This document shows positions 53,813-64,000 of a stretch of DNA of 64,000 nucleotides, piece by piece; the first letter of the stretch is position 1, and every line of letters begins with the position of its first letter. Made by a program: the position numbers and the translations under genes. Below the pieces are notes generated by a model, which was given only the letters and a program-made list of their open reading frames with translations, was not told the DNA's origin and did no database searches. The DNA comes from Notospermus geniculatus (taxonomy: Eukaryota; Nemertea; Pilidiophora; Heteronemertea; Lineidae): positions 499,414-563,413 of the forward strand of contig NMRB01000157.1 of assembly GCA_002633025.1 (NCBI GenBank). Reading direction: 5' to 3'.

Positions 53813-54292
53813 GTAATGCTGTTCATGCAGGGAATCAAGAAATCGTCTATTTTCATGTANCTACAGTCAGTTCATGCAGTGTTCACTGGTTGTGTGACTA
53901 TCATATATAGGCCTAGGCTATGCTGACAATGGCTGATATGGTGTACTGGACGCAAGGGCCCAACGCGCCGCGTAGCGGCCAACAGCGAAGCTAGCCAAAG
54001 ACTTGTCACGGGTCAGTCAATAGAATTGGACTCATAGGTGAAATGTGCCTAATGTTCAGATGGAATATATCGGACGATTGGTTTAACGTTTTTAGTGGCT
54101 GTGAACGTAGAATAGATGGGTACATTATGTAGCGATATGCTGACAGATTTGCTGGGGACTTGCTCTGTGGATGTTGTGGGATGCGATTTTTGTATGATTA
54201 TTCTGATTTGTGACGTCATTTCTATTATCATAAAAATGTGTTGAGCAGCTGGGATGTATTCATAAACATTTATTCACCAGCCAGCATCATGG
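53813..54292. other. Gene-free stretch
   Basis: No gene or clear repeat, apart from the single N at 53860. Confidence 0.4.
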
Positions 54293-54440
54293 CCGGTTGG
54301 CGCATCGATAGAGCGTCCGGCTAGGAATCAGGGGCGCCGGGTTCGAGCCTTGCGATAGGCGATTTTTTTCATGCGTCTGTTTCTCTGTTTATTTTTTTTG
54401 GCTGAATCTGTTTCTCTGTTTTTTTGCTGAACACGTTATT
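54293..54440 (+). mobile_element. tRNA-derived SINE or tRNA pseudogene
   Basis: GGCCGGTTGGCGCATCGATAG contains an A-box-like TTGGCGCATCGATAGAGCG, and GCCGGGTTCGAGCC has the B box GGGTTCGAGCC. The acceptor stem does not pair, and a T-rich tail with two copies of CTGTTTCTCTGTTT follows. A SINE or retro-pseudogene is therefore more likely than a functional tRNA. Confidence 0.6.
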
Positions 54441-54499
54441 CGCAGGACGAATATGTCCCCAGCCCTTCCATTTCCCTACAAATCTGCATTTGCTAATTG

Positions 54500-56030
54500 T
54501 CCCCCGGAGCCCTCGGAGGGGGACTTGAAAATACCGGCCGTCCGTGCGCCTCTGCCGCTCGGCGCTCGCCGCTCGGCGCTCGGCGCTCGCCGCTACTAGT
54601 CCCTTCCGCTCTATAACTTAAGAACGACTGAAGATTTTGGATTCATATTTGGTGTCCATCGACATTCCCCTCCCAGTCACCAAAAATATCAACATCCCAA
54701 CTAACGTTCAAGACTACTGGATGTGCTGTGTCAGGGGGATCTGATGATGTTGCCTTTGTTTGGACATGACAAACTTGCTTGTGCAGGTAGGCCTTGGTAT
54801 ATTGACACATTCTTGGTCTAGGCCTAGGCCTTGGTCATACAACCATGATAAGTCAAAGACTTTGATTTCTTTCATGATGGGCCCAATCTATCTAGGCCTA
54901 GGCCCTTCCCCAATATTTTGATGGCAATGCAATTCAAATGCCTTGGCCTAGTAGGCCAACAAGGGCCTAGGCCTACCCTGCCCTGTTAGGCCTAGCTGTA
55001 CAAAATAGGCCTAGGCCTAGGCGTACACTTGAACACGCAGTTGTCATTCTGTTCTTCTGGGACATTCACCCACAGGTGAGCACATGGTCCATGGACCATT
55101 TCATTTATCCATCTGTTCCTCAAGAGAGTTTATAAAAATGAGCACTTAAAACAAGAAAAAAATGTACTAAACATCAGTAAACGTACGACGCCATGTCAAG
55201 AGCTGAAGTTCAGCTCAGAACATCAGCTCAGGTAGAAAAATATTTTGATTCAGAATTTTTACGCCAGATGTCAGCACCAGTCGTGGGGCATTTGGAGGAA
55301 ATCTGAAGCAGGCATTCACGGGCATTTGGAGTGCTAAAGGCTTAATATACATGTACCGTATACAGATACTGAACTGAACTGAAAGTGACAAGCACTAGTT
55401 TCCAAAGGAAATTCACTTGTCATTAGCATTATCTGGAATACCGTACAACTAGCTATTGCAACAGTCCCTTCGTTCAACAGTACCAAATTCATTCTTCATG
55501 ATAACAATGTTATCTGGGCTTTTTGCAGAGTTGTATGCAAAGCAAAGCAGACATTTATGACCCTCCACTGCAAAACCAGTGTAAAGTCGCATGGACATGA
55601 TGGAAAATGAGCCAGAACGTACTGACATGACACCTGGAGATAAAGACTGAAATAGAATTGCTGAGACTTCACAACAGACACGCAGACAATACTGAAATTG
55701 ACAAATATATTGGTCCGAACTTGCCAACCTCAGAGTGACTGATGACTGATTTTGTGGTGGAGGGTAACATTTGTCAATTTCAGTGTTGCCTGTCTGTTGT
55801 GAAATCCGAGTGATCCTGTTTCTGTCTTTATCTCCTGGTGTAATGTCGGTAGGTTTAGGCTCATTTTCCGTGCGACTTTACACTGGTTTTGTGGCGGAGG
55901 GTCACATTTATGAATTCGCACAATGCTACCACAATGCTGCACATGAGCAGCCTGAGCGTTTAAAGGATCATGGAGAGCACTAATGAAGACAACACTTACA
56001 ATTAATGTGGTCAAGTGGATGACAGTTCTC
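54500..56030. repeat. Repeat-rich gene-free region
   Basis: GCTCGGCGCTCGCC local repeats lie at 54550-54598, a GGCCTA tract at 54830-55030, and a fragment of the TTAGCTCACC family (GAGCACATGGTCCATGGACC) at 55076-55107. A 362-bp palindrome is at 55551-55912. No gene is supported. Confidence 0.6.
55551..55912. repeat. 362-bp palindromic element
   Basis: CAGTGTAAAGTCGCA at about 55579 and the inverted TGCGACTTTACACTG at about 55880 belong to arms of about 150 bp. They also pair at GACACCTGGAGATAAAGAC/GTCTTTATCTCCTGGTGT and at ACTTCACAACAGACA/TGTCTGTTGTGAAAT. Confidence 0.75.
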
Positions 56031-56038
56031 CAATTGTT

Positions 56039-56260
56039 AGCTCAGCTGACCAAAGGTCACCAGAGCTAGTAGAATAAGTATTCAGTGGCGTCACGTGTCA
56101 GTCCGTCACCCCGTCCGTCAAACTATGCCCGACGTTTTGTAGCCGTAATAGCTAGAGACTTCAAATTTCATCTGAAGGTAGCCCTGGGTGAACTCTCCTT
56201 GGAAACAAAAAATTAGCGCGATGTGACACATAGTAAGCTCTCCAGGGGGCATTTCCCGTA
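56039..56260. repeat. TTAGCTCACC family, diverged copy
   Basis: Starts TTAGCTCAGCTGACCAAAGG and contains GTCCGTCACCCCGTCCGTCA and GTTTTGTAGCCGTAATAGCT, a related arrangement to 19454-19560. Confidence 0.5.
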
Positions 56261-56696
56261 AAATGAAATATGGCGATATCTCAGGCCCTAGGATATATTT
56301 GTATAAAAAAGTGATAGGACAGATAGGTTTATAATTTCTACATCAGTCCAAAGGAAGATTAATGTCAGATCTGTTCACCAGGGGGCGGTATTCAACAAAA
56401 TAAAAAACAGGGGTTTTTGAATTTCCCGCACTTTGAAGTTCCAAAATATGCATGAGTAACTCAGTAACTGGTGTCCTGTCCGACATAGCCAGTGGTAACA
56501 CTGATACAATGTTGAACATGTTGAACCTTAGCTGATAAACATGGCCACCATGCTTTTCATCACTTGAGAAGTTCAACATGCTGTTATAGCCTGACTAATC
56601 TTTCATCAGGTAAGGTAACATACTTCAACTCATTCTTTTATGTGTGGCAACAGTCTGAATGCCTAATTGGTAATTTAGGTCATTCAAATAGTTATA

Positions 56697-57634
56697 CAGT
56701 AAACCTCGCGTAAGTCGACACTTTCGGGACCGTGATTTTTATGGCGACTTAGAGATCTGACGAGCTATGCATAAGTCAACATTTCGGTGACTAACATACA
56801 AGCCGCCATTTTGACGACTTAAGCCTGTAACTCGCCGTTTTGGCGACTTACGACTAATAAATTTGCGACATTACTTGTACATTTCAATGTAGGCCTTTGT
56901 TCTAACCTCACCTTGGCAACATGGTTTCATTGATTGCCTGTTTTGCTCCTTAGAGCTGGCCACTGGCCACGGTAGGGCCTATTCAAATCTTTTGGACTTG
57001 GTGTCAAACTAGCAGGAAACCAGTCAAATCCTTGGAATCCACCTGTGATATTCAACCTGATCAGGCTATTGCTTGCGACTTGCTTTGCAACTGGGTGCTC
57101 GATGGCCGTCGTGGACGAGCTAGACGTCATTTCCGCCAAAAATATTTTTGTTATCGCCAAAGGCGAAAATGTGATTAATTGGTCAGCGACCAGTATCAGT
57201 TCCTTGCGGTCTATTCAATCGCAGGTAGCAGGTTGCAAAGCAGTATATCGGCAGTGGATTCGTAGGAAAATGAAATAGTTTCCACTGTTGTACGAGTCAA
57301 ATTACTTGACTGCAGACATGCAGCGCGATGTCAAAGTAGAATTGATTTTGCGAAAGTGATGTGGATTCCCCATTTATCATAACTTACCATTCGTAGCTGT
57401 TCCGCGATCATCGCGTGTCGACTTACGCAAGGCGAAAAGCATTGTTTTTATGTAGTAGGGACCAGGATATATACGACGACTTAGGCACTTTGACGACTTA
57501 GGAATGGCAACTTAGTGAAGGTAACTTAATGGCAAATATCATTACCATGATTACAAGAAATTGGGACCTTTTCAGCTGTGTCGACTTAAACACTTTGGCG
57601 GGTTAGGCGCCGGCGACTTACGCGAGGTTTACTG
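56697..57634. mobile_element. pogo/Tigger-type non-autonomous element
   Basis: The perfect inverted ends CAGTAAACCTCGCGTAAGTCG and CGACTTACGCGAGGTTTACTG are 938 bp apart with TA on both sides, as in pogo/Tigger. Many GGCGACTTA/TAAGTCG phrases fill both sub-terminal regions. The internal 77-codon ORFs show no transposase motifs. Confidence 0.85.
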
Positions 57635-57639
57635 TATTT

Positions 57640-58420
57640 GAACAGTCTCTGTGAGCATGCATTGATTGATAATGGCCTTGCCACCATGAATTAGTGTTGT
57701 GGTCTCACTAACCAGTGGGGGCATCCAGTGTTGATATTCATATCATCTTCTACTGCAGGTAGGGCTGCAGTATCATTGGAAACACTGCTATTTTACTTAT
57801 GTGCCTTAAAGTCATCAAATTCATGACTTTGAATTTAAAGTTCGGGGACAGTTTTCAAGCTAGAGCATATGCCTACAATTGAACTAAATTACACCTAAAA
57901 ACCAATATTGTCAGCTGAGCGCATCGGCGACTTGTTTTCCAATTGTTCTTTCAAGCGGTCAATCCTGTCATCAATCCGAACGTAGGTAAGGTGTCTTGGA
58001 TTATGGCGGCCCCAGCTTCAAGTAGTTAGGTAAATAAATAACAAAATAAGGCAGATAAAATGAAGATTTATATGCCTTAGCACCTTATTTTACATACAAA
58101 ATACAATACAGTGTAAACAGTAGACAAATAGAAGATACCGGTACCGTATATCACAAGATTACGAATAATTTATTTTAGTTTTACATTCTGCCGCCAGAGG
58201 GAGTACTGCCGATTTGTCGTGAAGAACACCGCTTCCAAACGGGGCCACCGAAACAGGCTGCAAAGTCATATTTTTCGTTATCAATTCTTTTCAAAAGTTG
58301 TGTATTATAAAAGTTCATACTTTAATGTTCCCGCTGACATATACAGTGGACAATTGGAACTTATGATTTGACCAAAATTTGACTGATCTTTTCATCCTAC
58401 ATTGTGTCGTTTCTCAACCT
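57640..58420. other. Gene-free stretch
   Basis: No supported gene or repeat. Confidence 0.4.
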
Positions 58421-58424
58421 GGCT

Positions 58425-58880
58425 CTATAGGAGGTGTTGATCTTCTTGCTTGATAAGACCGTGATCTAAGTACAGTGTGTTGGCTTGGAAAATACGAATG
58501 AATCCTTCAGTCGATCCAAGTATGATGATTTTATCAGCATCACCATCATCGGCAAGGAGGAAATTACATCTGTCCGCTGTTTGGGCCCACTCTCCTTCGA
58601 TTACAATTTGTTCTTGAACCTCTGGAAGCAAAGGCAGGCATTTCCTGCGTGATTGATATGCGCAAGACTCAACTCCTTTAATGTTTGGCAAACAAGCACA
58701 GACTTCACCATCGAACATTCCATTTTTGGCAGCGTTGAAAACCTCTTCTTGATAGATCTGTCTCCTCACTGGATTTACTTGGTCAGCTGAACTGCACTTC
58801 ACACTTCTGCGAATTTTATTGGCGACAAGCTGACCCTTGATGGCATTGTGGTTGTGAGCAGTGACTTTTGTTAGGCCACG
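58425..58880 (-). pseudogene. MULE/FLYWCH-type transposase fragment
   Basis: The frame reads KVTAHNHNAIKGQLVAN ... QIYQEEVFNAAKNG ... RRKCLPLLPEVQEQIVIEGEW, then FLLADDGDADKIIILGS and LYLDHGLIKQEDQ before a stop. The order HNH, R(R/K)xxLPxLP, I.GEWA.T, FLLxDxG, KIIIxGS, LxLDxGx is the segment just before and including the first catalytic Asp (DGTF) of MULE-type transposases found with FLYWCH zinc fingers. It ends right after that Asp, so the rest of the catalytic domain is missing or on another exon. Upstream the frame fades into a T-rich, GC-repeat region. Confidence 0.6.
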
Positions 58881-59078
58881 CTTTTTTTATTCCTTGTTTC
58901 GCGGGCCCGCCGCTAGGTGAAAATAGGAAAATGAAAAAAAAATAAAATTTTATTTTTCGGGATTTTCGCGAGCCCGCCGCTCCAAAAACTCCACAAAATG
59001 GAAAAAAAATAAAAATTTATTTTTATTTTTATCCCGCCCGCCGCTCAGGAGGCCGAGATCGAAAATACATTTTTCNNT
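58881..59078. repeat. GCCCGCCGCT / AAAATAAAATTT local repeat
   Basis: Three copies of (C/G)GCCCGCCGCT(C/A) alternate with A- and T-rich segments (AAAAAAAATAAAATTTTATT). It ends at the NN join at 59076-59077. Confidence 0.6.
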
Positions 59079-59084
59079 AACGGG

Positions 59085-59445
59085 TTTTTGATTTGACCTA
59101 CTTTTCAAGGTCACAGAGGTCAAAGTTCAAACTTAGTCATTTGGTGGCACATTTCGTAACTGCTTCGGCTATTGACTTGAAACTTGGTACATATACACCC
59201 CTATGTTAGGTGACCTATGACACCACTTTTCGGTCCGATTCGATTCTCCGCTTGGCCAGCAGGTGGCCAAAACCAAAGTTCTAAGTCCAGTAATTCCTGA
59301 ACTGTAACTGGATTGTCTCCAAATTTTTATCAGGTGCATCTAATGAGGATACATGACCCTGGAACATTTTGATTTAACATTTGTCATTTGTTTTTCTGGT
59401 ACGTTCACCCAGGTGAGCACATGGTCCATGGACCATTTCATTTCC
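59085..59445. repeat. TTAGCTCACC family, copy 2 (3' part)
   Basis: Same block order as 19560-19975: TTTGATTTGACCTA, GTGACCTATGACACC, TTGGCCAGCAGGTGGCC, GAGCACATGGTCCATGGACC. Confidence 0.7.
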
Positions 59446-59513
59446 TCCGATTTAATCGAAACTTGTAATCTTGGCAAAGGAAATTTTCCCCACCCCTGTT
59501 GGTGGGTAGGCCT

Positions 59514-61457
59514 ACCGTATTTTCGGGACTATAAGGCGTGGCCTTTTTTGTGAAAAAGGGTCTAAAATTGGGGGTGCGCCTTATAGTGAGGTGCACCTTA
59601 TCGTGAGGTGCGCCTTATCTGCGGCTTGGGTCCGACAATTTTGTCAGAAGTGTCAAGACATTGAAGAACACAAGCATTCAAGCAGCATGCATGCATGTGC
59701 AAGCCAAGTCATGCTCATGCTGCTGGTTGACAGATGCAGTGAATCATGAACTGATGGAGTCGCAGAGGCCTAATTAATCATACAACCAGCTCAGTTAGGC
59801 CTATTCACCAGAAATATGTGCTGTCCTTCTTCTGGAGGCCTATTTTATCGAACCTGGTATAGCTGAACTTGCAGGCCTCTTCCATGTTCCAAGATTGTCA
59901 TGTTGAAGTCTCACACAGTAGTGATAGCAGACGAATATGGCTGGACTGAGTCACATAGATGTGCATTGAGCAAGACTACCACACCAGTATTCAGCATGTT
60001 CATTAATATGAAAATGTCCAACGACATGTGAGCGCGCATGTTCGGGGGGAGACCCCCCGAACCCCCCTTTCTGGGGGAAACCCCCAGGCCCCTAGCTTGA
60101 TAATAAGTCCTTGTAAAGTCATGGGCCACTGCCTGGCCATGGTGGTGGTGGTGGTAGGCATGACGGCAGTGCCAAATCCTCCCCACCAAAACTGTGTAGT
60201 GAGACCTGGAAACATTCTGACGTCACACGCCATTCTCATCAAAACTGTGTAGTGAGACGTGGACGGATGCTTGACCAATGACGTTGCGTCTTGCGACGTG
60301 GTGACGTTTGCTTAGCAACGCGTTATTGCAAATGGCGGCGATGTCGTTTGCCCGAGAGGGGCGGAGATCATGCGAGATAGGCCCATTTCAGAAATATTTC
60401 CGTATACCGGTATTCTTTTCACGACGTGCTTCAAATAAGTATTTAAGTTGTTGCTGAGTATGAACGTTGGGTCTAAAACACGTGGGTGAACTGATCACGC
60501 ACGAAACGAGATCTAAATTCTCCCAGATTGCAACACTCCAAGATGGTTGCCAGTCACTTTTCCAAAACCGGAAACCGAACACGTCGACAAAAACTTCTTT
60601 TCCCGACTTGGTCATTCAACTTAAACTACTTCACTTGTTACATTTTTCGGGGATAACCCTCGGTGAACAGAAATATATTTATTCGTGCGCCTCCCTCTCG
60701 TTTTCGCCACGGCGCCCGCGGTTCCCGGGACCCCATGGGCAAACAACGAATCTAAGTTACACTTTTTTAAAACTCATGGTATACGGATTCACAATGAATT
60801 CTGGGTACTTTTTTCTCCCCTCGCTTATGTGTTGCCATAAAAGCGCTTCGCGGCCGCGCTGCGCGCTCTCATAATTCATTCAATTTGAATATGCGATATA
60901 TGCAAATATGGAAGAAATTTTTATTTAAACAGCAGTAAAAAACTCAACAAAAGTGAATACTGACTCAGATGATATTCCCCCAAAATACTTTAGAGTGTAA
61001 ATTAGAGCCTATTCAGTGCAGTAAAGATGATTTTGAGTTGTGAATCAGTTCGTCATTAACATAAGCAAAAGGTCAAGATCAGAATAAACAGCTGACTGTG
61101 AATGTGATGGCATGGATGATGAGTGCCCCGTGAGTAGATTAAATTTCACAGCAGACTGATCATATATAGGCCTACAATAAACTCCACACATTGCATCAAG
61201 ATAAATAATTGCCCATGTTGATGGGTTCAAACAAGGCAAGTAGACCCTGTAATTATCAGAGCTTGGGTTGTAATCACAAGCGATCAACACCTCACCAGCC
61301 ATGTGTACACATGTGTGCACTGAAGCATTGGTGTGGTTCACCTGACGAGTGCGTCTTATAGTGCAGTGCATCTAATGTATGGATTTCGTCAGAGATTTAG
61401 GGTAAAAGTAGGGGGTGCGCCTTATAGTCAGGTGCGCCCTATAGTCGCGAAAAGTAC
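59514..61457. mobile_element. 1.9-kb inverted-repeat element (GACTATAAGGCG ends)
   Basis: The left end GTATTTTCGGGACTATAAGG is followed by several GGTGCGCCTTATAGTGAGG repeats. The right end, read inverted, is GTACTTTTCGCGACTATAGGG with the same sub-repeats at 61345-61440. This is a familiar animal repeat type with TATAAGGCGCACC sub-terminal motifs. The interior (60000-61300) has G/C hairpins at 60040-60092 but no recognised gene. Confidence 0.65.
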
Positions 61458-61722
61458 TTTCGTAAAAAACGGATCGTTAGGCCCTGCAGGCATCACGCCT
61501 GTATGTTACAGACTATGTGGGAAACTGATGTGTCGCACCCCAAGTCTGCAAAATTGTTTGCGAACTCAAATTTTGACAACTTGTTATAACTTAAATAACT
61601 CCATCGTAATTGGTCAAAATGAACAATTCTTTCACAGAACGGGAGCATAAAGGTTGTAGCTAAAACATTTCGTTGAAATCAATTAGTTACTTTTTGTCAT
61701 GAATATGTTAGGACGCTTGTTT

Positions 61723-61983
61723 TCAAAGAGCGTCAATAAAGTCGGCATAGGTAGCCCCCCGCCTTAAGGGTAATTTTTTCCTTGATTGGTGAAGCTTGAG
61801 TGATAATCTTAGAGATTTCCGTGAACTGGCGTCGAAGTCTTTAGGAGGGACTTGCAAACTCCCAAACGATAACTTGTCGTAGGATTTGCGTGGACTTGGT
61901 GAAGAAACGTCGATGGAGTGTCGAAGCAAGCTCACGCCGGGAAATTGATCGTAGTACCGCCTGGCTTGCTTGTCTCTGGGCAT
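61723..61983 (-). CDS. Hypothetical basic, Ser-rich protein or terminal exon
   Basis: The ATG lies right after a good acceptor (TTCTAACCACAG|C). The 86-residue product begins MPRDKQARRYYDQFPGVSLL and contains SSPSPRKSYDKLSFGSLQVP and a basic LRLSLKLHQSRKKLPLRRG stretch, ending YADFIDAL. Composition looks like real coding sequence but no family is recognised. Confidence 0.35.
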   Translation of the reverse strand: MPRDKQARRYYDQFPGVSLLRHSIDVSSPSPRKSYDKLSFGSLQVPPKDFDASSRKSLRLSLKLHQSRKKLPLRRGATYADFIDAL

Positions 61984-62379
61984 GCTGTGGTTAGAACCTT
62001 TTCTTCTTGTCCGAAAGCACGACTAGGCCCATGCGGAAGGTTTTGTAGGCCTATCTCACGACGGCCGACGTAGGCATGTCATATATGCATGCTCAACAAC
62101 AACTGAATGAGCTAAGTTGCCAATTACGCAGAAAGACTCTCCTATGAATTGCCATGTGCTGGGGTTTGGGTGGACTGCAGGCAAGGATTTCTGTCCCTTT
62201 ACCAAGTTGTGTAACCGGCGGTCAGGGGTTAATGGGTTAAATAGACTAAAGATGAAGAGGGGTCGAAGCTTAGGGGACTCTTTGATCTTCATGGTGAAAA
62301 CGAGTCGATAGTCTTGTTGCCAAGGTGATAAGGTGTCGAACCCTTGAGGGGGGGGGGGTACAAGATACGAATTGATACT

Positions 62380-62403
62380 TCATCATCATCATCATCATCA
62401 TCA
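62380..62403. repeat. (TCA)n microsatellite at the LINE 3' end
   Basis: About eight TCA units. On the minus strand this is a (TGA)n tract at the expected 3' end of the LINE. Confidence 0.8.
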
Positions 62404-62650
62404 GCAGTCGAAGGTAATCCTGTTGACTTGTCATACGGCGTGAAATGTTTCGCTTCAATCACTGTGGCAACCGCGGGTGTGGCATTGAACAACGCTCCCT
62501 TATGTGGTAAATACGTGATCACTGGGTTGAGTAGTCCCTGATTACAACACAATGCACAAGTTCGTTTTTCCACCTCCAAAACGTATTTACATGTACATCA
62601 ATTATTAAAAACAATTCAAAGTGTCAATTTCACAACCCTCTGCTCTAGTT

Positions 62651-63343
62651 TCAAAACTGATGAACCCGCTCAGCCCATTCCCTGTCCACGAGGCGCTTAA
62701 AGGTATCTAAGGTGTTGGCACTGACTGTGTTGCTACTGAGGCTGTTCCAAGGAGTAACAACTCTCTGGGTAAATGATTGCCGTCGCACCTCTGTCTTGCA
62801 CCGCTTTTTGGCCAGCTTGGCCGTATTACCCCTCGTCCGAGTGTTCTGTGTCCTGGGTAGCAACTTGTCCAAATCCCCAATGCATAATCCGGTGTTATAC
62901 TTGTAAACCTGGATTAGGTCACCTCGCATGCGCCTATATTTGAGTGAGTGAAGTTTCAAATGCTGCAGCCTATCTTCATATGGCATTACACGAAGTCCGG
63001 TTGCGAGTCTTGTCGCCTTTCTCTGGACCCTCTCCAACGTATCTGAATCAGACTTGGTTCTAATGATCAGTGCCTGTGAACAGTACTCCAGATGGGGCCG
63101 TACAAGTGCCGTGTAAAGTTTTCGAATTACATCACAGTCCCTTGATGAAATTGCTCGTTTAATAGTCCAAAGAATCTTAGTAGCCTTGGATGCGGCTTCC
63201 TTGATGTGAGTTTTGAAACTTAGATTTTCATCCACATGGACCCCAATGTCCTTCTCCACCTCCACTTCCGTTAAACCTACTCTCACTCCGTTTATTGTGA
63301 TGTTATACGGGTTCCTAGGGTTGTTGTATCCAACGTGGAGCAC
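62651..63343 (-). CDS. LINE reverse transcriptase, C-terminal fragment
   Basis: About 230 residues with the order typical of CR1/L2/jockey-type RT ends. These are EKDIGVHVDENLSFKTHI, AASKATKILWTIKR, LYTALVRPHLEYCSQ, LERVQRKATRLATGL, YEDRLQHLKLHSLKYRRMRG, DLIQVYKY and FTQRVVTPWNSL, ending LVDREWAERVHQF. The catalytic FxDD lies upstream of the truncation and is missing. The frame is intact, so the insertion is fairly young. The first Met is only the ORF boundary, not a true start. Confidence 0.85.
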   Translation of the reverse strand: MLHVGYNNPRNPYNITINGVRVGLTEVEVEKDIGVHVDENLSFKTHIKEAASKATKILWTIKRAISSRDCDVIRKLYTALVRPHLEYCSQALIIRTKSDSDTLERVQRKATRLATGLRVMPYEDRLQHLKLHSLKYRRMRGDLIQVYKYNTGLCIGDLDKLLPRTQNTRTRGNTAKLAKKRCKTEVRRQSFTQRVVTPWNSLSSNTVSANTLDTFKRLVDREWAERVHQF

Positions 63344-63359
63344 CTTGCATAAGGGACAG

Positions 63360-64000
63360 TCTGTGAGGTCACTTAAAGGGGCAGTGGGCTAGATGTCCTT
63401 GCCTTGTTGTGAGCTCTCTGTGGATTCATTTCCACAGATACCTTGTTCTGAGGCCGCATTTTATGCTTTAGAAACAAGTGCAGACTGAACCAGTGGGTTT
63501 CTGTTGATTGAAAGGCTTGGATCATGGGTTTGCAATTGTGTACACCAAAATATGCAATTGTACACTTTTATAGGGAACTTTGCTCATAATTGTACACCAA
63601 AATTGAAAATGGTGTAGGCAGGTCTGCACACTAGTGGCAAAGTCAAGAATCAGATTGCACCAAAATTTCGTTTGAGACTCACTACAACCTAGTGCTACAT
63701 ACATACAAAGTTTCAATGCGATAGCTCAAACCATTCTCAAAATATAGCCCGTCGAAGTTTTTCACAAAGCACCCCCTACTGGCCAAAATAGGAATCGCAT
63801 CGCACCCAAAAACAGACTTGACCTAGATTTGTGGTCATGCACACCCATATGCAATGTGAAAATGATCCATCAAAAACTAAAGGCGCTATCCACCTCACAA
63901 GGGAAAAGTTAACGGATACACGAACGCACGACAGACCACCACTAAAGGCGCCAAGCACAGCATACGAGGGTCGGATGAAAAGTTTTGAGCCTCACTATGA
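63360..64000. other. Gene-free stretch to window end
   Basis: No supported gene. ORFs are short and unrecognised. Confidence 0.4.

Larger units (their letters stand above)
62378..63357 (-). mobile_element. 5'-truncated CR1/L2-type LINE
   Basis: The RT C-terminal ORF, a 3' UTR of about 250 bp and a (TGA)n tail form the 3' end of a non-LTR retrotransposon. Upstream of 63357 the similarity stops inside the reverse transcriptase (CPLCKVLHVGYNN), so the copy is 5'-truncated, as most LINE copies are. Confidence 0.8.

Noticed and set aside
56927-57278. Transposase inside the pogo-type element
   Set aside because: Neither 77-codon ORF has HTH or DDE motifs; the element is non-autonomous.

Overview
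This is a eukaryotic, animal-type window: long non-coding stretches, spliced genes with GT-AG introns, tRNA- and 5S-derived SINEs, an LTR retrotransposon, a LINE fragment and very many short inverted-repeat transposons. The dense GGCCTA/TAGGCC simple motifs, frequent ACATGTA motifs and a Mag-lineage Ty3/gypsy element fit a marine invertebrate deuterostome (echinoderm or hemichordate more likely, amphioxus possible). This placement is inference from composition and repeats. The assembly is drafty: N runs lie at 1-48, 10950-11861 and 37093-37377, and single Ns (7270, 20012, 21926, 32785, 33924, 40514, 53860, 59076-59077) look like contig joins of unknown size.

Layout. 1-2.5 kb: duplicated anonymous repeat with an (ATT)n tract. 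2.5-7.3 kb: an almost complete Ty3/gypsy element on the minus strand with one intact 1321-residue Gag-Pol frame. 8.4-10.2 kb: a SINE, a frameshifted beta-propeller-like ORF and a possible signal-peptide exon. 12.4-18.3 kb: a DDE-transposase-like gene (+) with a triplicated small exon, facing a two-exon gene (-) whose product is a stand-alone P2X7 cytoplasmic 'ballast' domain. 19-28 kb: repeats only. 28.7-36.2 kb: a second intact two-exon ballast gene (+) facing a second transposase-like copy (-), then a decayed ballast exon (+) facing a third, degenerate multi-exon transposase-like copy (-). 37-40.4 kb: a spliced SWIM zinc finger plus YqaJ-nuclease gene (-), cut by a gap. 40-64 kb: exon fragments (fucolectin-like, PAN/apple, class A GPCR, an animal transposon-protein N-terminus, a MULE-like remnant, a CR1/L2-like LINE 3' end) among foldback elements, including a 3.1-kb Tc1-type foldback with opposed tandem arrays.

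The most unusual feature is the recurrent tail-to-tail pairing of ballast-domain genes with DDE-transposase-like genes: three pairs in the same relative orientation, in different states of decay. Palindromic CRE sites (TGACGTCA) lie just upstream of several of these start codons. This suggests a two-gene mobile unit or a co-amplifying cluster, which would bear on where vertebrate P2X7 got its cytoplasmic domain. Conserved motifs and splice joins are seen directly; that the pair is a functional unit is a hypothesis.
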